DNA of 55,227 nucleotides from the NCBI GenBank assembly GCA_019689555.1, contig JADGHE010000016.1, positions 7,501 to 62,727 of the forward strand, read 5' to 3'. The notes below the pieces were generated by a model, which ran no database searches, was not told where the DNA came from, and saw only the letters and a list, made by a program, of their open reading frames with translations. Within the stretch, counting starts at the first letter, position 1. The number at the start of each line of letters is the position of its first letter. This document shows, piece by piece, positions 41,725 to 50,685 of the stretch. Source of the stretch: Variibacter sp. Lineage in GTDB: Bacteria > Pseudomonadota > Alphaproteobacteria > Rhizobiales > Xanthobacteraceae. The position numbers and the translations under genes were made by a program.

Positions 41725-41880
41725 CGAGGTTTCGGGCGGCGTTCGAGGCCGACCTGGGCAAGCCCCGGCGTCGGGCTTCTCCGGCCGGCGTCCTTCACGG
41801 GTCCCGCACGGCGCGTCCGGCACGTCCGGGATGACGAACGCTTCTGATACGCAGACCGGGCCCGGAAAGCAAACAAAGCA

Positions 41881-41910
41881 TTGACAGTTTGGGCCTAGGC
41901 TCCCTACCTA
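41881..41910 (+). promoter_or_regulatory. sigma-70 promoter candidate for metX
   Basis: A perfect -35 TTGACA (41881-41886) is followed after 18 bases by TACCTA (41905-41910), 62 bases before the metX start. The -10 is imperfect. I looked for a SAM-II riboswitch in the leader and did not find its conserved core. Confidence 0.4.
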
Positions 41911-41971
41911 CGCGCGCGGCGCCCCCGGAAACAGACGAAGATTGAGGGATGCCTGTACGGAGTAACGAACA

Positions 41972-43165
41972 GTGGCCGAGGCCGACCTGACTCTCGCGCG
42001 CGGCCGACCCGGCCCGACCCGGGAGGCCGACAATCCGCGCTCGCTGGTCGTCCGCTTCGGCCCCGACCGGCCGCTCAAACTCGACGCCGGCGTCGAGCTC
42101 AGCCCTTTCCAGATCGCCTACCAAACCTACGGCACGCTCGACGCCAACCGCACCAACGCGGTGCTCATCTGCCATGCGCTCACGGGCGACCAGCACGTCG
42201 CGAACGTTCATCCGGTGACCGGCAAGCCGGGCTGGTGGGAAACCATGGTCGGCCCCGGCAAGCCGATCGACACCAACCGCTACTTCGTCATCTGCGCGAA
42301 CGTGCTCGGCGCCTGCATGGGGACGACGGGGCCGGCCTCCACCAACCCGCGGACCGGCGAGCCCTGGGGGCTCGATTTTCCCGTCATCACGATCCGCGAC
42401 ATGGTGCGGGCGCAGGCGATGCTGCTCGACCACCTGGGCATCGACACGCTGTTCGCGGTCGCCGGCGGGTCCATGGGCGGCATGCAGGTTCTCCAGTGGG
42501 CCGCGAGCTATCCGGAGCGTGTCTTCGCCGCTTTGCCGATCGCCACCGGCGCGCGCCATTCGGCGCAGAACATCGCCTTCCACGAGGTGGGCCGGCAGGC
42601 CGTGATGGCGGACCCCGAGTGGCGCGGCGGCCGCTACCTGGTCGAGGGCACGAATCCGCGCCGCGGGCTCGCGGTCGCGCGCATGGGCGCGCACATCACC
42701 TATCTCTCGGACGCGGCGCTGCACCGCAAGTTCGGCCGCCGCTTCCAGGACCGGTCGAACCCGACCTTCTCCTTCGACGCGGACTTCGAGGTGGAGTCCT
42801 ATCTGCGCCATCAGGGCATCACCTTCGTCGAGCGCTTCGACGCCAATTCCTATCTCTACCTTACCCGCGCGATGGACTATTTCGACCTCGCGGCGGACTA
42901 TGGGGGCGTCCTGGCCAACGCGTTCCGCGGCACCGAGACGCGGTTCTGCGTGATCTCGTTCACCTCGGACTGGCTGTTTCCGACCTCCGAGTCGCGCGCC
43001 GTGGTGCATGCGCTCAACGCCGCGGGCGCCCGTGTCTCCTTCGCCGAAATCGTGACCGACAAGGGGCACGACGCGTTCCTGCTCGACGAGCCGGAGCTGT
43101 TCGCCATCGTGCGCGGCTTCCTCGCAGGCGCCGGCAAGGCGCGCGGCCTGCCGCCGGCAGACTGA
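41972..43165 (+). CDS. metX: homoserine O-acetyltransferase
   Basis: A 397-residue alpha/beta-hydrolase-fold enzyme that acetylates (or in some alphaproteobacteria succinylates) homoserine at the start of methionine synthesis. The nucleophile is S167 in AGGSMGGMQ. The Asp lies in [11 protein letters not shown] and the His in [12 protein letters not shown]. The early [16 protein letters not shown] is characteristic. The GTG at 41972 follows GGAG by nine bases. It is divergent from the chorismate mutase gene and upstream of metW. Acyl specificity is not decided by what I can see. Confidence 0.94.
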   Translation: MAEADLTLARGRPGPTREADNPRSLVVRFGPDRPLKLDAGVELSPFQIAYQTYGTLDANRTNAVLICHALTGDQHVANVHPVTGKPGWWETMVGPGKPIDTNRYFVICANVLGACMGTTGPASTNPRTGEPWGLDFPVITIRDMVRAQAMLLDHLGIDTLFAVAGGSMGGMQVLQWAASYPERVFAALPIATGARHSAQNIAFHEVGRQAVMADPEWRGGRYLVEGTNPRRGLAVARMGAHITYLSDAALHRKFGRRFQDRSNPTFSFDADFEVESYLRHQGITFVERFDANSYLYLTRAMDYFDLAADYGGVLANAFRGTETRFCVISFTSDWLFPTSESRAVVHALNAAGARVSFAEIVTDKGHDAFLLDEPELFAIVRGFLAGAGKARGLPPAD

Positions 43166-43305
43166 CCATGCAGCACGCCGGACGCAGGTCTCGGGCGCCG
43201 TCTGCCGCCCCCCGCGCGCGGGGAAGGGTCGGCGCGCCGCGCGCGGCGGCCGAGCGGGATGCGCTGCGCCCCGCGGGCGTGGGGAAAGCCCATCACCCCG
43301 ACTCT

Positions 43306-43323
43306 CTCCCCGCCGCCGGGGAG
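43306..43323. repeat. CTCCCC-type palindrome before metW
   Basis: CTCCCCG-CCGC-CGGGGAG is preceded by CATCACCCCGACTCT and followed by GTGGAGAAGAGAGG. It looks like an inverted relative of the element at 40711. It directly precedes the metW ribosome site (AGAGAGG), so the stem could affect metW expression. Confidence 0.5.
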
Positions 43324-43343
43324 GTGGAGAAGAGAGGCTGAGG

Positions 43344-44003
43344 ATGCTGCGACGTCTGCTGCGCGACCGCACGATGGCCGATGCCGCCCGCACGCCGGGC
43401 GGCGCGCGCGTCGACCTCGTGGTGGTCGCGGACATGGTGGCCTACGGCGCGCGGGTGCTGGACGTCGGCTGCGGCGACGGCGAACTGCTGCAGCTTCTCG
43501 CCGAGCGCCGCGGCGTCGACGGCCGGGGCATCGAGCTTTCGCGCGAGGGCGTGAACGAGTGCGTGAGCAAGGGGCTCGCGGTGATTCAGGGCGACGCCGA
43601 TACCGACCTCGTCGACTATCCGGACGACGCCTTCGACTACGTGATCCTGTCGCAGACGCTGCAAGCTACGCGCCGTCCGCGCCAAGTGCTCGAGCACATG
43701 CTGCGCATCGGCCGCCGCGCCATCGTGTCGTTCCCCAACTTCGGTCATTGGCGCATCCGTCTGCAGATCCTTTTCAAGGGCCGCATGCCGACGACGGACA
43801 ATCTGCCGTACACCTGGTACGACACGCCGAACATTCACTTCTGCACCATCAAGGACTTCCGCGAACTGTGCGACGCCATCGGCGCCCGCATGGAACGCGC
43901 CGTCGCGCTCGACGCCTGGGGCAAGCCGCTGCGGCTCAATGCGCCCTGGTGGTTCTGGAACCTGTTCGGCGAGCAGGCGGTGTTTCTGCTGACGCGGAAA
44001 TAG
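43344..44003 (+). CDS. metW: methionine biosynthesis protein MetW
   Basis: A 219-residue methyltransferase-fold protein that is nearly always next to metX in proteobacteria and is thought to assist homoserine acylation. The SAM-fold motif is VLDVGCGDGELLQLL near residue 40. The family stretch DYVILSQTLQATRRPRQVLEHMLRIGRRAIVSFPNFGHW is split here across residues 95-135. The later NLPYTWYDTPNIHFCTIKDF is diagnostic for MetW. The ATG at 43344 has AGAGAGG six bases upstream. It is separated from metX by 178 bases with a palindromic repeat. Confidence 0.93.
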   Translation: MLRRLLRDRTMADAARTPGGARVDLVVVADMVAYGARVLDVGCGDGELLQLLAERRGVDGRGIELSREGVNECVSKGLAVIQGDADTDLVDYPDDAFDYVILSQTLQATRRPRQVLEHMLRIGRRAIVSFPNFGHWRIRLQILFKGRMPTTDNLPYTWYDTPNIHFCTIKDFRELCDAIGARMERAVALDAWGKPLRLNAPWWFWNLFGEQAVFLLTRK

Positions 44004-44309
44004 CGGCGGTCCGTGCGCGACCGGCGGCGTGACGAGCCGCGTCGCGCAGGCCGCAGAGACGGCGCGCGGACAGCGCGCGCGAAGACGCGATTGGAACGTC
44101 CCAGAAAAGAGGCAGGCGCAACGGTTGCGGCCTCCGGCCGCGATCAGTTCGGGCTGGACATCCGCATGTGGAGGGGCGCCATGCCGTCGCGCCCCTCACC
44201 GTCCGCCGCGCGCGTTCGGCGCCGTGAGCGGACGGCGCGAACTCGTCGCATCGCGACGAGACAGCGTCATATTGTCGCCGCCGGTCGCGCCACGCCGCAA
44301 ACGGCGTGC
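44004..44309. other. intergenic region after metW
   Basis: About 306 bases between metW and a small convergent gene. The open frames across it are Arg-rich and show no family signature. I see no convincing promoter, terminator or RNA. Confidence 0.4.
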
Positions 44310-44489
44310 TCACGCTGCGGGGTCTTCGAGAATGGCCTCGCGGATCGGCAGCTCATGGTGCTCGCGACAGTAAGGGCAGTACACGCGCATCGCGTCGCTG
44401 AGGGCCGCCGCCAAGCTTTGGCGATCGGTGTCGACCCCCGCATCGATGAAATTCGCGGTGTTGGGACAACGGAATACGAGCCGGCTCAT
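44310..44489 (-). CDS. 59-residue zinc-ribbon-like protein
   Basis: A tiny protein with C8 in FRCPNT and a C38-P-Y-C41 pair followed by H44/H45. Together these could coordinate zinc, a half zinc-ribbon layout. The AGGA site lies eight bases before the ATG at 44489. I do not know its function; small proteins of this shape are common but uncharacterised in alphaproteobacteria. It is divergent from the HWE kinase gene across about 420 bases, so a shared stress-controlled region is conceivable. Confidence 0.6.
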   Translation of the reverse strand: MSRLVFRCPNTANFIDAGVDTDRQSLAAALSDAMRVYCPYCREHHELPIREAILEDPAA

Positions 44490-44612
44490 GGGAGAAATCC
44501 TACAGACAGGAGCGCGACCTGTTCCCTCGCGCACTGGCGGCCAGGCGCCGGTGACAGCCCTGAGCCTGCTCCCGAATGGCTTTATTGGCTACAACTTTTT
44601 TTGGCAGCCACG

Positions 44613-44644
44613 GAGCGAGGGCGCCAACAAAGGCGCCCTCGCTC
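44613..44644. repeat. perfect 13-base inverted repeat
   Basis: GAGCGAGGGCGCC, loop AACAAA, GGCGCCCTCGCTC. It is a very stable stem in a divergent intergenic region, with no adjacent T-run on the downstream side of either strand. It could be an operator, the stem of a small RNA, or a terminator read with help. Confidence 0.55.
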
Positions 44645-44846
44645 GAGGCGTGCGTGCGAACGGTTGTGCACGCCCGCGCGGACGTTGACGAAATGTTTCG
44701 CCCGTGCGTGGCATTCGCGCATTTTCGCGCGGAGCGACGGATCCCGTGGCGCCGAAACCCGTAACATCGCGGCCTGCGCTTTCGACGAAACGGGATGGGA
44801 GTCGGGCGGTCGGCGCCTCCGGACATCGCGCGAGGCGCCGCTCGGC

Positions 44847-44871
44847 GGAACCTTCCCGAGTTCTCCCGGTT
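44847..44871 (+). promoter_or_regulatory. EcfG-type general stress promoter candidate
   Basis: GGAAC (44847-44851) followed after 16 bases by GGTT (44868-44871), 36 bases before the kinase start. The alphaproteobacterial EcfG consensus is GGAAC-N16/17-CGTT, so one base of the -10 differs. Weak but well placed. Confidence 0.3.
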
Positions 44872-44907
44872 TCCCCTTCTTAAGGGGTGGAAATCGAGGA
44901 ATGCCCC

Positions 44908-46725
44908 ATGGCCATGCACGCGCTTGCTGGGGCGGCGGCGCCGACGAGCTACCAAGCCCTTCTGAATATGGATCAAAGCGTCTTGGACGCAATACCCGTA
45001 GCGGTCTACGTCTGCTCGGCCGACGGCGTGCTCGTCCGCTTCAATCGTCGGGCCGTCGAGCTTTGGGGTCGAACGCCGCATGCCGGCGACAACGACGAGC
45101 GGTTCTGCGGCGCGTTCCGCCTGTATGAGCCGAACGGCCATCGCCTCGCGCGCGCGCGCAACCCCATGGCCGCCGTTCTGCGCACGGGCGTGCCCATCCA
45201 TGACCGCGAGGTGATCATCGAGCGGCCGAACGGCTCGCGCATCGTCGCCTTGGTCAATATCGAGCCGCTGAAGAGCCTCGCCGGCGACATCGAAGGGGCG
45301 GTCAACTGCTTCCAGGACATCACCGAACGCAAGCGCGCCGAGCAGCTTCTCGCCCAGAGCGAACACCGCATTCGCGAGCTTGTCGATGCACTCCCCGCCG
45401 CGATCTACACGACGGACGCCGAAGGGCGCATCACGATGTTCAATCGCGCCGCCGCGGAGCTGTCCGGCCGCGAACCGCAGCTCGGGCAGGACAAGTGGTG
45501 CGTGACGTGGCGGCTCTACCGGCCGGACGGGAGCGTTCTTCCGCACGACGCGTGCCCGCTGACCGTGGCGCTGAAGGAAGATCGGGCAATCCGGGGCGTT
45601 GCAGCGATCGCCGAGCGGCCGAACGGAACGCGCGTGCCCATCATGCCTTTCCCCACGCCGCTGCACGACGCATCGGGCCTTCTGAAGGGGGCGGTGAACA
45701 TGCTCGTCGACCTCACCGAGCTCAGGCGCGTCGAGGACGGGCTGCGCGACAACGAGGAGCGGCTGCGGCTGGCCATGCAGACGGGCAAGATCGCGCTGTG
45801 GGACTGGAACATCCTTTCCGACCGCGTGTCGTGGACGGATTCCTTTTTCGCGATGCTGCGGGTGGACAAGGAGGCGTTGGAGGCGACTCGGGCTGGCTTC
45901 TTCGCGATTGTGCACACCGAGGACCGACGCCACGTGCAGGCTTCGATCGAGCGCGCTTTGACGGACGATGCGCCCTGCGAGCTGGAGTTCCGCGCCGTGA
46001 GGCCGGACGGGCAGGTGGTCTGGCTCTTCGCCAATGCGCTCGTCCTGCGCGACGGCGACAGGCCGATCCGCATGGTCGGTGCCATGTTCGACATCACCGA
46101 GCGCAAGCAGGCGGAGGCGCAGCGCGACCTCCTGGTCGCGGAGCTGAGTCATCGGGTGAAGAACACGCTCGCGACTGTCATCTCGATCGCGCAGCAGTCC
46201 TTCTCCAAGGGGCAGTCGGTCGAGGAGGAGCGCCGCTCCTTCGCGGCCCGCATCCAGGCGCTTGCGCAGACGCACGGGCGGCTCGCCGAAGCGAATTGGT
46301 CGGGCGTTTCCTTCAGAACGATCCTGCTCGACGAGTTTGCGCCCTATTGGCAGGAGGACGGGCAGAATCTGCGCCTCTGCGGACCCGACATCGTGCTGAA
46401 TTCCAAACATGCGGTGATGCTGGGGATGGCCTTCCACGAGCTCGTGACCAACGCGGTGAAGCACGGCTCGCTCTCGCGGGCGGGGGGCCTGGTGGACATC
46501 TCCTGGGACCTGATCGCCGGCCCCCGCGAGCGGCTGCAGATTCGCTGGACGGAGTCCAACGGTCCGAGGATCGCTCCGCCGACGCGCAGGGGCTTCGGCC
46601 GGCTGCTGCTGGAGCGGGCGCTCGCTTCGGATCTGCGCGGCCATGTTCACATGGATTTCGCCGAAGAGGGGCTCAAATGCGTCGTCACGATCCCGCTTCG
46701 CGAAGCGGCCGATCTGCCAGACTGA
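44908..46725 (+). CDS. PAS-domain HWE-family sensor histidine kinase
   Basis: A 605-residue soluble kinase with three PAS domains (about residues 18-140, 145-265 and 280-395), each ending in a PAC-type motif such as FQDITERKRAEQ or FDITERKQAEA. The HWE catalytic core follows: phospho-acceptor H415 in ELSHRVKNTLATV, the N-box HELVTNAVKHG, and the WTES tryptophan-glutamate pair that names the family. No transmembrane segment is present, so it senses an internal cue. GAGGA precedes ATG 44908. It is followed by a lone receiver, the probable partner. HWE kinases commonly feed general stress pathways in alphaproteobacteria. Confidence 0.93.
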   Translation: MAMHALAGAAAPTSYQALLNMDQSVLDAIPVAVYVCSADGVLVRFNRRAVELWGRTPHAGDNDERFCGAFRLYEPNGHRLARARNPMAAVLRTGVPIHDREVIIERPNGSRIVALVNIEPLKSLAGDIEGAVNCFQDITERKRAEQLLAQSEHRIRELVDALPAAIYTTDAEGRITMFNRAAAELSGREPQLGQDKWCVTWRLYRPDGSVLPHDACPLTVALKEDRAIRGVAAIAERPNGTRVPIMPFPTPLHDASGLLKGAVNMLVDLTELRRVEDGLRDNEERLRLAMQTGKIALWDWNILSDRVSWTDSFFAMLRVDKEALEATRAGFFAIVHTEDRRHVQASIERALTDDAPCELEFRAVRPDGQVVWLFANALVLRDGDRPIRMVGAMFDITERKQAEAQRDLLVAELSHRVKNTLATVISIAQQSFSKGQSVEEERRSFAARIQALAQTHGRLAEANWSGVSFRTILLDEFAPYWQEDGQNLRLCGPDIVLNSKHAVMLGMAFHELVTNAVKHGSLSRAGGLVDISWDLIAGPRERLQIRWTESNGPRIAPPTRRGFGRLLLERALASDLRGHVHMDFAEEGLKCVVTIPLREAADLPD

Positions 46726-46840
46726 CGACGCTCCGGTGGCGCTCATGGGCGTGAAAGATGCGAAAGACGCCGGCCGAACCGGCCCGGACCGGGTCGGCGA
46801 TCAGCGCGACGCCGCGCAGGGGCCCGAGCCGAAGGCGCGC

Positions 46841-47203
46841 ATGGCGGCGCGCATCCTCATCATCGAGGACGAGTTCCTTCTGGCCCTCATGCTGGAGGAG
46901 GATCTGCGCTCGATGGGCTTCTCCACGGTGGGGCCCTTCACGGATCTCGCCGGGGCGCGAGAGGCCTTGCTGAACGAGGCGTTCGACCTCGTCGTTCTCG
47001 ACATCAACCTCAACGGCGAGATGGTGTTCTCGCTCGCCGACGAACTGCTGGCGCGGCGGATTCCGTTCGTCTTTCTGACCGGCTACGACTTGTTCAACCT
47101 GCCGGAACGCCTCCGCGGAGCGCCGCGCGTTTCCAAGCCCTACGACCGCGCCGTCCTCCAGAGGGAAATCCAGCGCGTGCTGTCGGCGAGCGACTTCGTC
47201 TGA
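46841..47203 (+). CDS. single-domain response regulator
   Basis: A 120-residue receiver with acidic pocket E9/D10 (LIIEDE), phosphorylation site D54 in LVVLDINLNGE, the Thr in FLTGYD and the conserved K99 in VSKPYD. There is no output domain, so it signals by protein contact or acts as a phosphate sink for the adjacent HWE kinase. I chose ATG 46841, preceded by GAAGG; an ATG at 46745 would add 32 hydrophilic residues and would lie closer to the kinase stop. The 196 bases after it hold no gene. Confidence 0.9.
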   Translation: MAARILIIEDEFLLALMLEEDLRSMGFSTVGPFTDLAGAREALLNEAFDLVVLDINLNGEMVFSLADELLARRIPFVFLTGYDLFNLPERLRGAPRVSKPYDRAVLQREIQRVLSASDFV

Positions 47204-47399
47204 CGGCCGCTTCAGCCGCTCACAGGCGCGTTATCCTGAGGAGGCCGCTTTCGGGCGGCCCGCGAACGGATGACACCGCCCCTGCGCCGTGCCCGGCCGG
47301 CAAGCTTCGTCGTCCTTCGAGGCTCGCTTCGCGTGCGCGCGCTCGCGCCTCGGGGCGACGGCGCAGGCGGCGCGCGATCGATCGTGGACGGCCCGGAGG

Positions 47400-47525
47400 T
47401 CACCTGAAAAACACGTACTTTGCGAGCGCTGCGATTCCGAGAACGACGAGAACGACGAGCAGCAGCCACAGAAGGCCCATCCCGAGTCCCATTCCGCCCA
47501 TCATGGAGGTCATGTCGTTCATCAT
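47400..47525 (-). CDS. 41-residue methionine-rich membrane protein
   Basis: A small protein with nine methionines and several glycines in the first 20 residues (MMNDMTSMMGGMGLG), then a single hydrophobic helix and the end AKYVFFR. An AAAGGT ribosome site lies six bases before the ATG. It begins 16 bases after the cusA stop on the same strand, so it is the last gene of the copper operon. Methionine clusters often bind Cu(I), and small helices of this kind can assist RND pumps; both are inferences. Confidence 0.6.
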   Translation of the reverse strand: MMNDMTSMMGGMGLGMGLLWLLLVVLVVLGIAALAKYVFFR

Positions 47526-47541
47526 GGGATGACCTTTCGGT

Positions 47542-50500
47542 TCACACCGGATGCGGTGACGGCGCGAGGGCCGGAGAGCGGAGCCGCGCGCCTTTCACGA
47601 CGGCGTAGATCGCCGGAATAACGACCAGCGTCAGGACGGTCGAGGACACCATGCCGCCGATCATCGGCACGGCGATGCGCTGCATCACCTCGGCCCCTGT
47701 GCCGTGGCTCCACATGATCGGCAGCAGGCCAGCCATGATCGCAGCCACGGTCATCATCTTGGGCCGCACCCGTTCGACCGCCCCGGCCATGATGGCGGCG
47801 TGGAGGTCGTCGCGGGCGAACGGACGCTTCTCGCGGGCGCGCTGCGCTTGCAGCTCCTTCACGGCGCCGTCGAGATAGATGAGCATGACGACGCCGGTCT
47901 CCGCCGCGACGCCGGCGAGCGCGATGAAGCCGACGGCGACCGCGACCGAGAGATTGAAGCCGAGCCACCACATCAACCACAGCCCCCCGGCCAGCGCGAA
48001 GGGAACGGAGAGCATGACGATGAGCGTCTCGGTCACGCGCCGGAAGTTGAGATAGAGGAGGAGGAAGATGATCAGGAGCGTGATCGGCACCACGATCTTG
48101 AGCCGCGCCTTGGCGCGCTCCATGTATTCGAACTGGCCGCTCCAGATGGCGTAATAGCCGGGCGGGAACTTGACCTGGTTTGCGACCGCCTTCTGCGCCT
48201 CGGCCACGTAGCTGCCGAGATCGCGGTCGCGCAGGTCCACATAGATGTAGGCGACGAGCTGGGCGTTCTCCGTGCGGATGGTTGCGGGTCCGCGCGCGAG
48301 CTCCACCCGGGCCACCTCGCCGAGCGGAACGCTGCCGCCGCCCGGCAGCGGGACGAGCACTTCCGTTGCGATCGACCGCGGATCGCTGCGCAGGTCGCGC
48401 GGGTAGCGGATGCTGACGGTGTAGCGCTCGCGGCCCTCCACCGTGGTGGTGACGGCTTCCGCGCCGAGCGCGGTCGCGATCACGTCCTGCACGTCCGTGA
48501 TCATGAGCCCGTAGCGGGCGAGCTGCGCGCGGTCGGGGTCGATGTTGAGGTAGTAGCCGCCGATGATGCGCTCGGCGTAGGCGCTGGTCGTGCCCGGCAC
48601 TGTGCGCACTGCGGCCTCGACCTCGCGGGCGACCTTTTCGAGCCCCGCGAGATCCGTGCCGAAGACCTTGACGCCGACCGGCGTGCGGATGCCGGTGGCC
48701 AGCATGTCGATGCGCGCCTTGATGGGCATGGTCCAGGCGTTCGAGACGCCGGGAAACTGCAGGGCCCGGTCCATCTCGGCGATCAGCTTGTCGATGGTCA
48801 TGCCCCGGCGCCATTGGCTTTCCGGCTTCAGATTGATCACGGTCTCGAACATCTCGATCGGCGCGGGATCCGTCGCGGTCGTGGCCCGGCCGGCCTTGCC
48901 CCAGACCGAGGCGACTTCCGGGAAGGTCTTGATGATCTTGTTCTGCGTCTGCACGAGCTCCGCGGCCTTGGTCACCGAGAGGCCGGGCAGCGTCGTCGGC
49001 ATGTAGAGCAGCGTGCCCTCGTTCAGCGTCGGCATGAACTCGGTGCCGAGCCGCAGCGCCGGCCAGAGGCTCGCCCCCAGCACGACGAGCGCCGTCAGGA
49101 TCGTGAGCCCCTTGTGGCGCAACGCGGTGCGGAGCACGGGCCGATAGAGGCGGATCAGCGCGCGGTTCACCGGGTTGCGGTGCTCGGGCATGATGCGGCC
49201 GCGCACGAACACGAGCATGAGCGCCGGAACGAGCGTGACCGACAGCAGGGCCGCCGCCGCCATGGCGAAGGTCTTCGTATAGGCGAGCGGCTTGAAGAGC
49301 CGGCCCTCCTGCGCTTCGAGCGCGAAGATGGGCAGGAAGGAGACCGTGATGACGAGCAGACTGAAGAACAGGGCCGGGCCGACCTCGACGGCCGCCGCGA
49401 TGAGCACTTCGTTCCGGGGCGTCTTCGGGTCGGCGCGCTCCAGGCGCTTGTGCGCGTTCTCGATCATGACGATGGCTGCGTCCACCATCGCGCCGATGGC
49501 GATGGCGATGCCGCCGAGGCTCATGATGTTGGAGCTAAGGCCCAGAAGGTGCATGAACAGATAGGCGATGAGCACCCCGATCGGCAGCGTGATGATGGCG
49601 ACGAGCGCGCTGCGCACGTGCAGCAGAAAGACCACGCAGACGAGCGCGACGATGAGGCTCTCCTCGACGAGCGTGCGCTTGAGCGTGTCGATCGCCCGGT
49701 AGATCAGGTCCGATCTGTCGTAGACCGCATCGACCGTGACGCCCGACGGCAGGCTCGGCAGGATCTCGGCGAGTCGGGCCTTGACGTGCTCGATCACGGA
49801 GAGCGCGTTGGCGCCGAAGCGCTGCAGCACGATGCCGCTCACGGCCTCGCCTGCGCCGTCGACCTCGGTGATGCCGCGCCGCTCGTCCGCCGTCGACTCG
49901 ACGCGCGCCACGTCGCGCAAAAGGACAGGCACGCCGCGGTCGTTCTTGACGACGATCTGTTCGAGGTCGGCGACACTCTTGAGATAGCCGCGGCCGCGCA
50001 CCGCGAATTCGGTCTCCGACAGCTCGACCGTCCGTCCGCCGACGTCGATGTTGCTCGAGCGCAGGGCGTCGCGAATTTTCGACAGAGGAATGCCGAGCGC
50101 CTGTAGCCGGCGCGGATCGACCACGACGCTGTACTGCTTGACGAAGCCGCCGACGCTGGCGACTTCGGCCACGCCTTCGGCCTTCACGAGGCCGTAGCGG
50201 AGATACCAGTCCTGGAGCGTGCGCAGTTCCGCGAGGCTCTTCTGGGCGCCGCGCACGACGTACTGGTAGACCCAGCCGACGCCGGTCGCGTCCGGCCCCA
50301 GGCTCGGCACGACGCCGGCGGGAAGCCGGCGGGCCGCCGAGTTGAGGTATTCGAGCACGCGCGAACGCGCCCAGTAGAGATCGGTGCCTTCTTCGAAGAT
50401 CACGTAGACGAAGGAAACGCCGAAATACGAGAACCCGCGCACGACGCGCGATTTCGGCACGCTCAGCATGGCCGTGGTCAGTGGATAGGTGACCTGGTCC

Positions 50501-50685
50501 TCGACGACCTGCGGGGCCTGGCCCGGATATTCGGTGTAGACGATGACCTGGACGTCGGAGAGATCGGGAATGGCGTCGAGCGGCACGCGCGAGACCGCGT
50601 AGATGCCGGCGAGCGTCACGAACGCGGTGGTGAGCCCGACGAGGAAGATGTTGCGGGCGGACCAGCGGATGAGCGCGGCGATCAT
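47542..50685 (-). CDS. cusA: heavy-metal efflux RND pump CusA/CzcA
   Basis: A 1047-residue proton-driven inner-membrane pump. The heavy-metal RND signature DAIPDLSDVQVIVYTEYPGQ follows the first helix, and the charged helix 4 reads AIAIGAMVDAAIVMIENAHK. Two large periplasmic domains and twelve helices match the family length (about 1040). The branch with monovalent copper/silver (Cus) is favoured by the DLSDVQV signature, the adaptor type and the Cys/Met-rich neighbours. Its ATG overlaps the cusB stop by four bases. No outer membrane channel gene is in the window. Confidence 0.93.
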   Translation of the reverse strand: MIAALIRWSARNIFLVGLTTAFVTLAGIYAVSRVPLDAIPDLSDVQVIVYTEYPGQAPQVVEDQVTYPLTTAMLSVPKSRVVRGFSYFGVSFVYVIFEEGTDLYWARSRVLEYLNSAARRLPAGVVPSLGPDATGVGWVYQYVVRGAQKSLAELRTLQDWYLRYGLVKAEGVAEVASVGGFVKQYSVVVDPRRLQALGIPLSKIRDALRSSNIDVGGRTVELSETEFAVRGRGYLKSVADLEQIVVKNDRGVPVLLRDVARVESTADERRGITEVDGAGEAVSGIVLQRFGANALSVIEHVKARLAEILPSLPSGVTVDAVYDRSDLIYRAIDTLKRTLVEESLIVALVCVVFLLHVRSALVAIITLPIGVLIAYLFMHLLGLSSNIMSLGGIAIAIGAMVDAAIVMIENAHKRLERADPKTPRNEVLIAAAVEVGPALFFSLLVITVSFLPIFALEAQEGRLFKPLAYTKTFAMAAAALLSVTLVPALMLVFVRGRIMPEHRNPVNRALIRLYRPVLRTALRHKGLTILTALVVLGASLWPALRLGTEFMPTLNEGTLLYMPTTLPGLSVTKAAELVQTQNKIIKTFPEVASVWGKAGRATTATDPAPIEMFETVINLKPESQWRRGMTIDKLIAEMDRALQFPGVSNAWTMPIKARIDMLATGIRTPVGVKVFGTDLAGLEKVAREVEAAVRTVPGTTSAYAERIIGGYYLNIDPDRAQLARYGLMITDVQDVIATALGAEAVTTTVEGRERYTVSIRYPRDLRSDPRSIATEVLVPLPGGGSVPLGEVARVELARGPATIRTENAQLVAYIYVDLRDRDLGSYVAEAQKAVANQVKFPPGYYAIWSGQFEYMERAKARLKIVVPITLLIIFLLLYLNFRRVTETLIVMLSVPFALAGGLWLMWWLGFNLSVAVAVGFIALAGVAAETGVVMLIYLDGAVKELQAQRAREKRPFARDDLHAAIMAGAVERVRPKMMTVAAIMAGLLPIMWSHGTGAEVMQRIAVPMIGGMVSSTVLTLVVIPAIYAVVKGARLRSPALAPSPHPV

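Larger units (their letters stand above)
44490..44907. other. divergent region before the HWE kinase
   Basis: About 418 bases without an accepted gene. It holds an AT-rich patch with a T7 run (44596-44602), a perfect 13-base inverted repeat (44613-44644) and, near the kinase, a GGAAC-N16-GGTT promoter candidate. All are listed separately where distinct. Confidence 0.45.

Noticed and set aside
41824-41971. SAM riboswitch before metX
   Set aside because: Alphaproteobacterial metX often has a SAM-II leader, but I could not find its conserved pseudoknot core or A-rich end here.
47243-47260. GGCCGC-TTTCGG-GCGGCC hairpin between the response regulator and the copper operon
   Set aside because: The stem is only six base pairs and no T-run follows, so it is too weak to list as a terminator.
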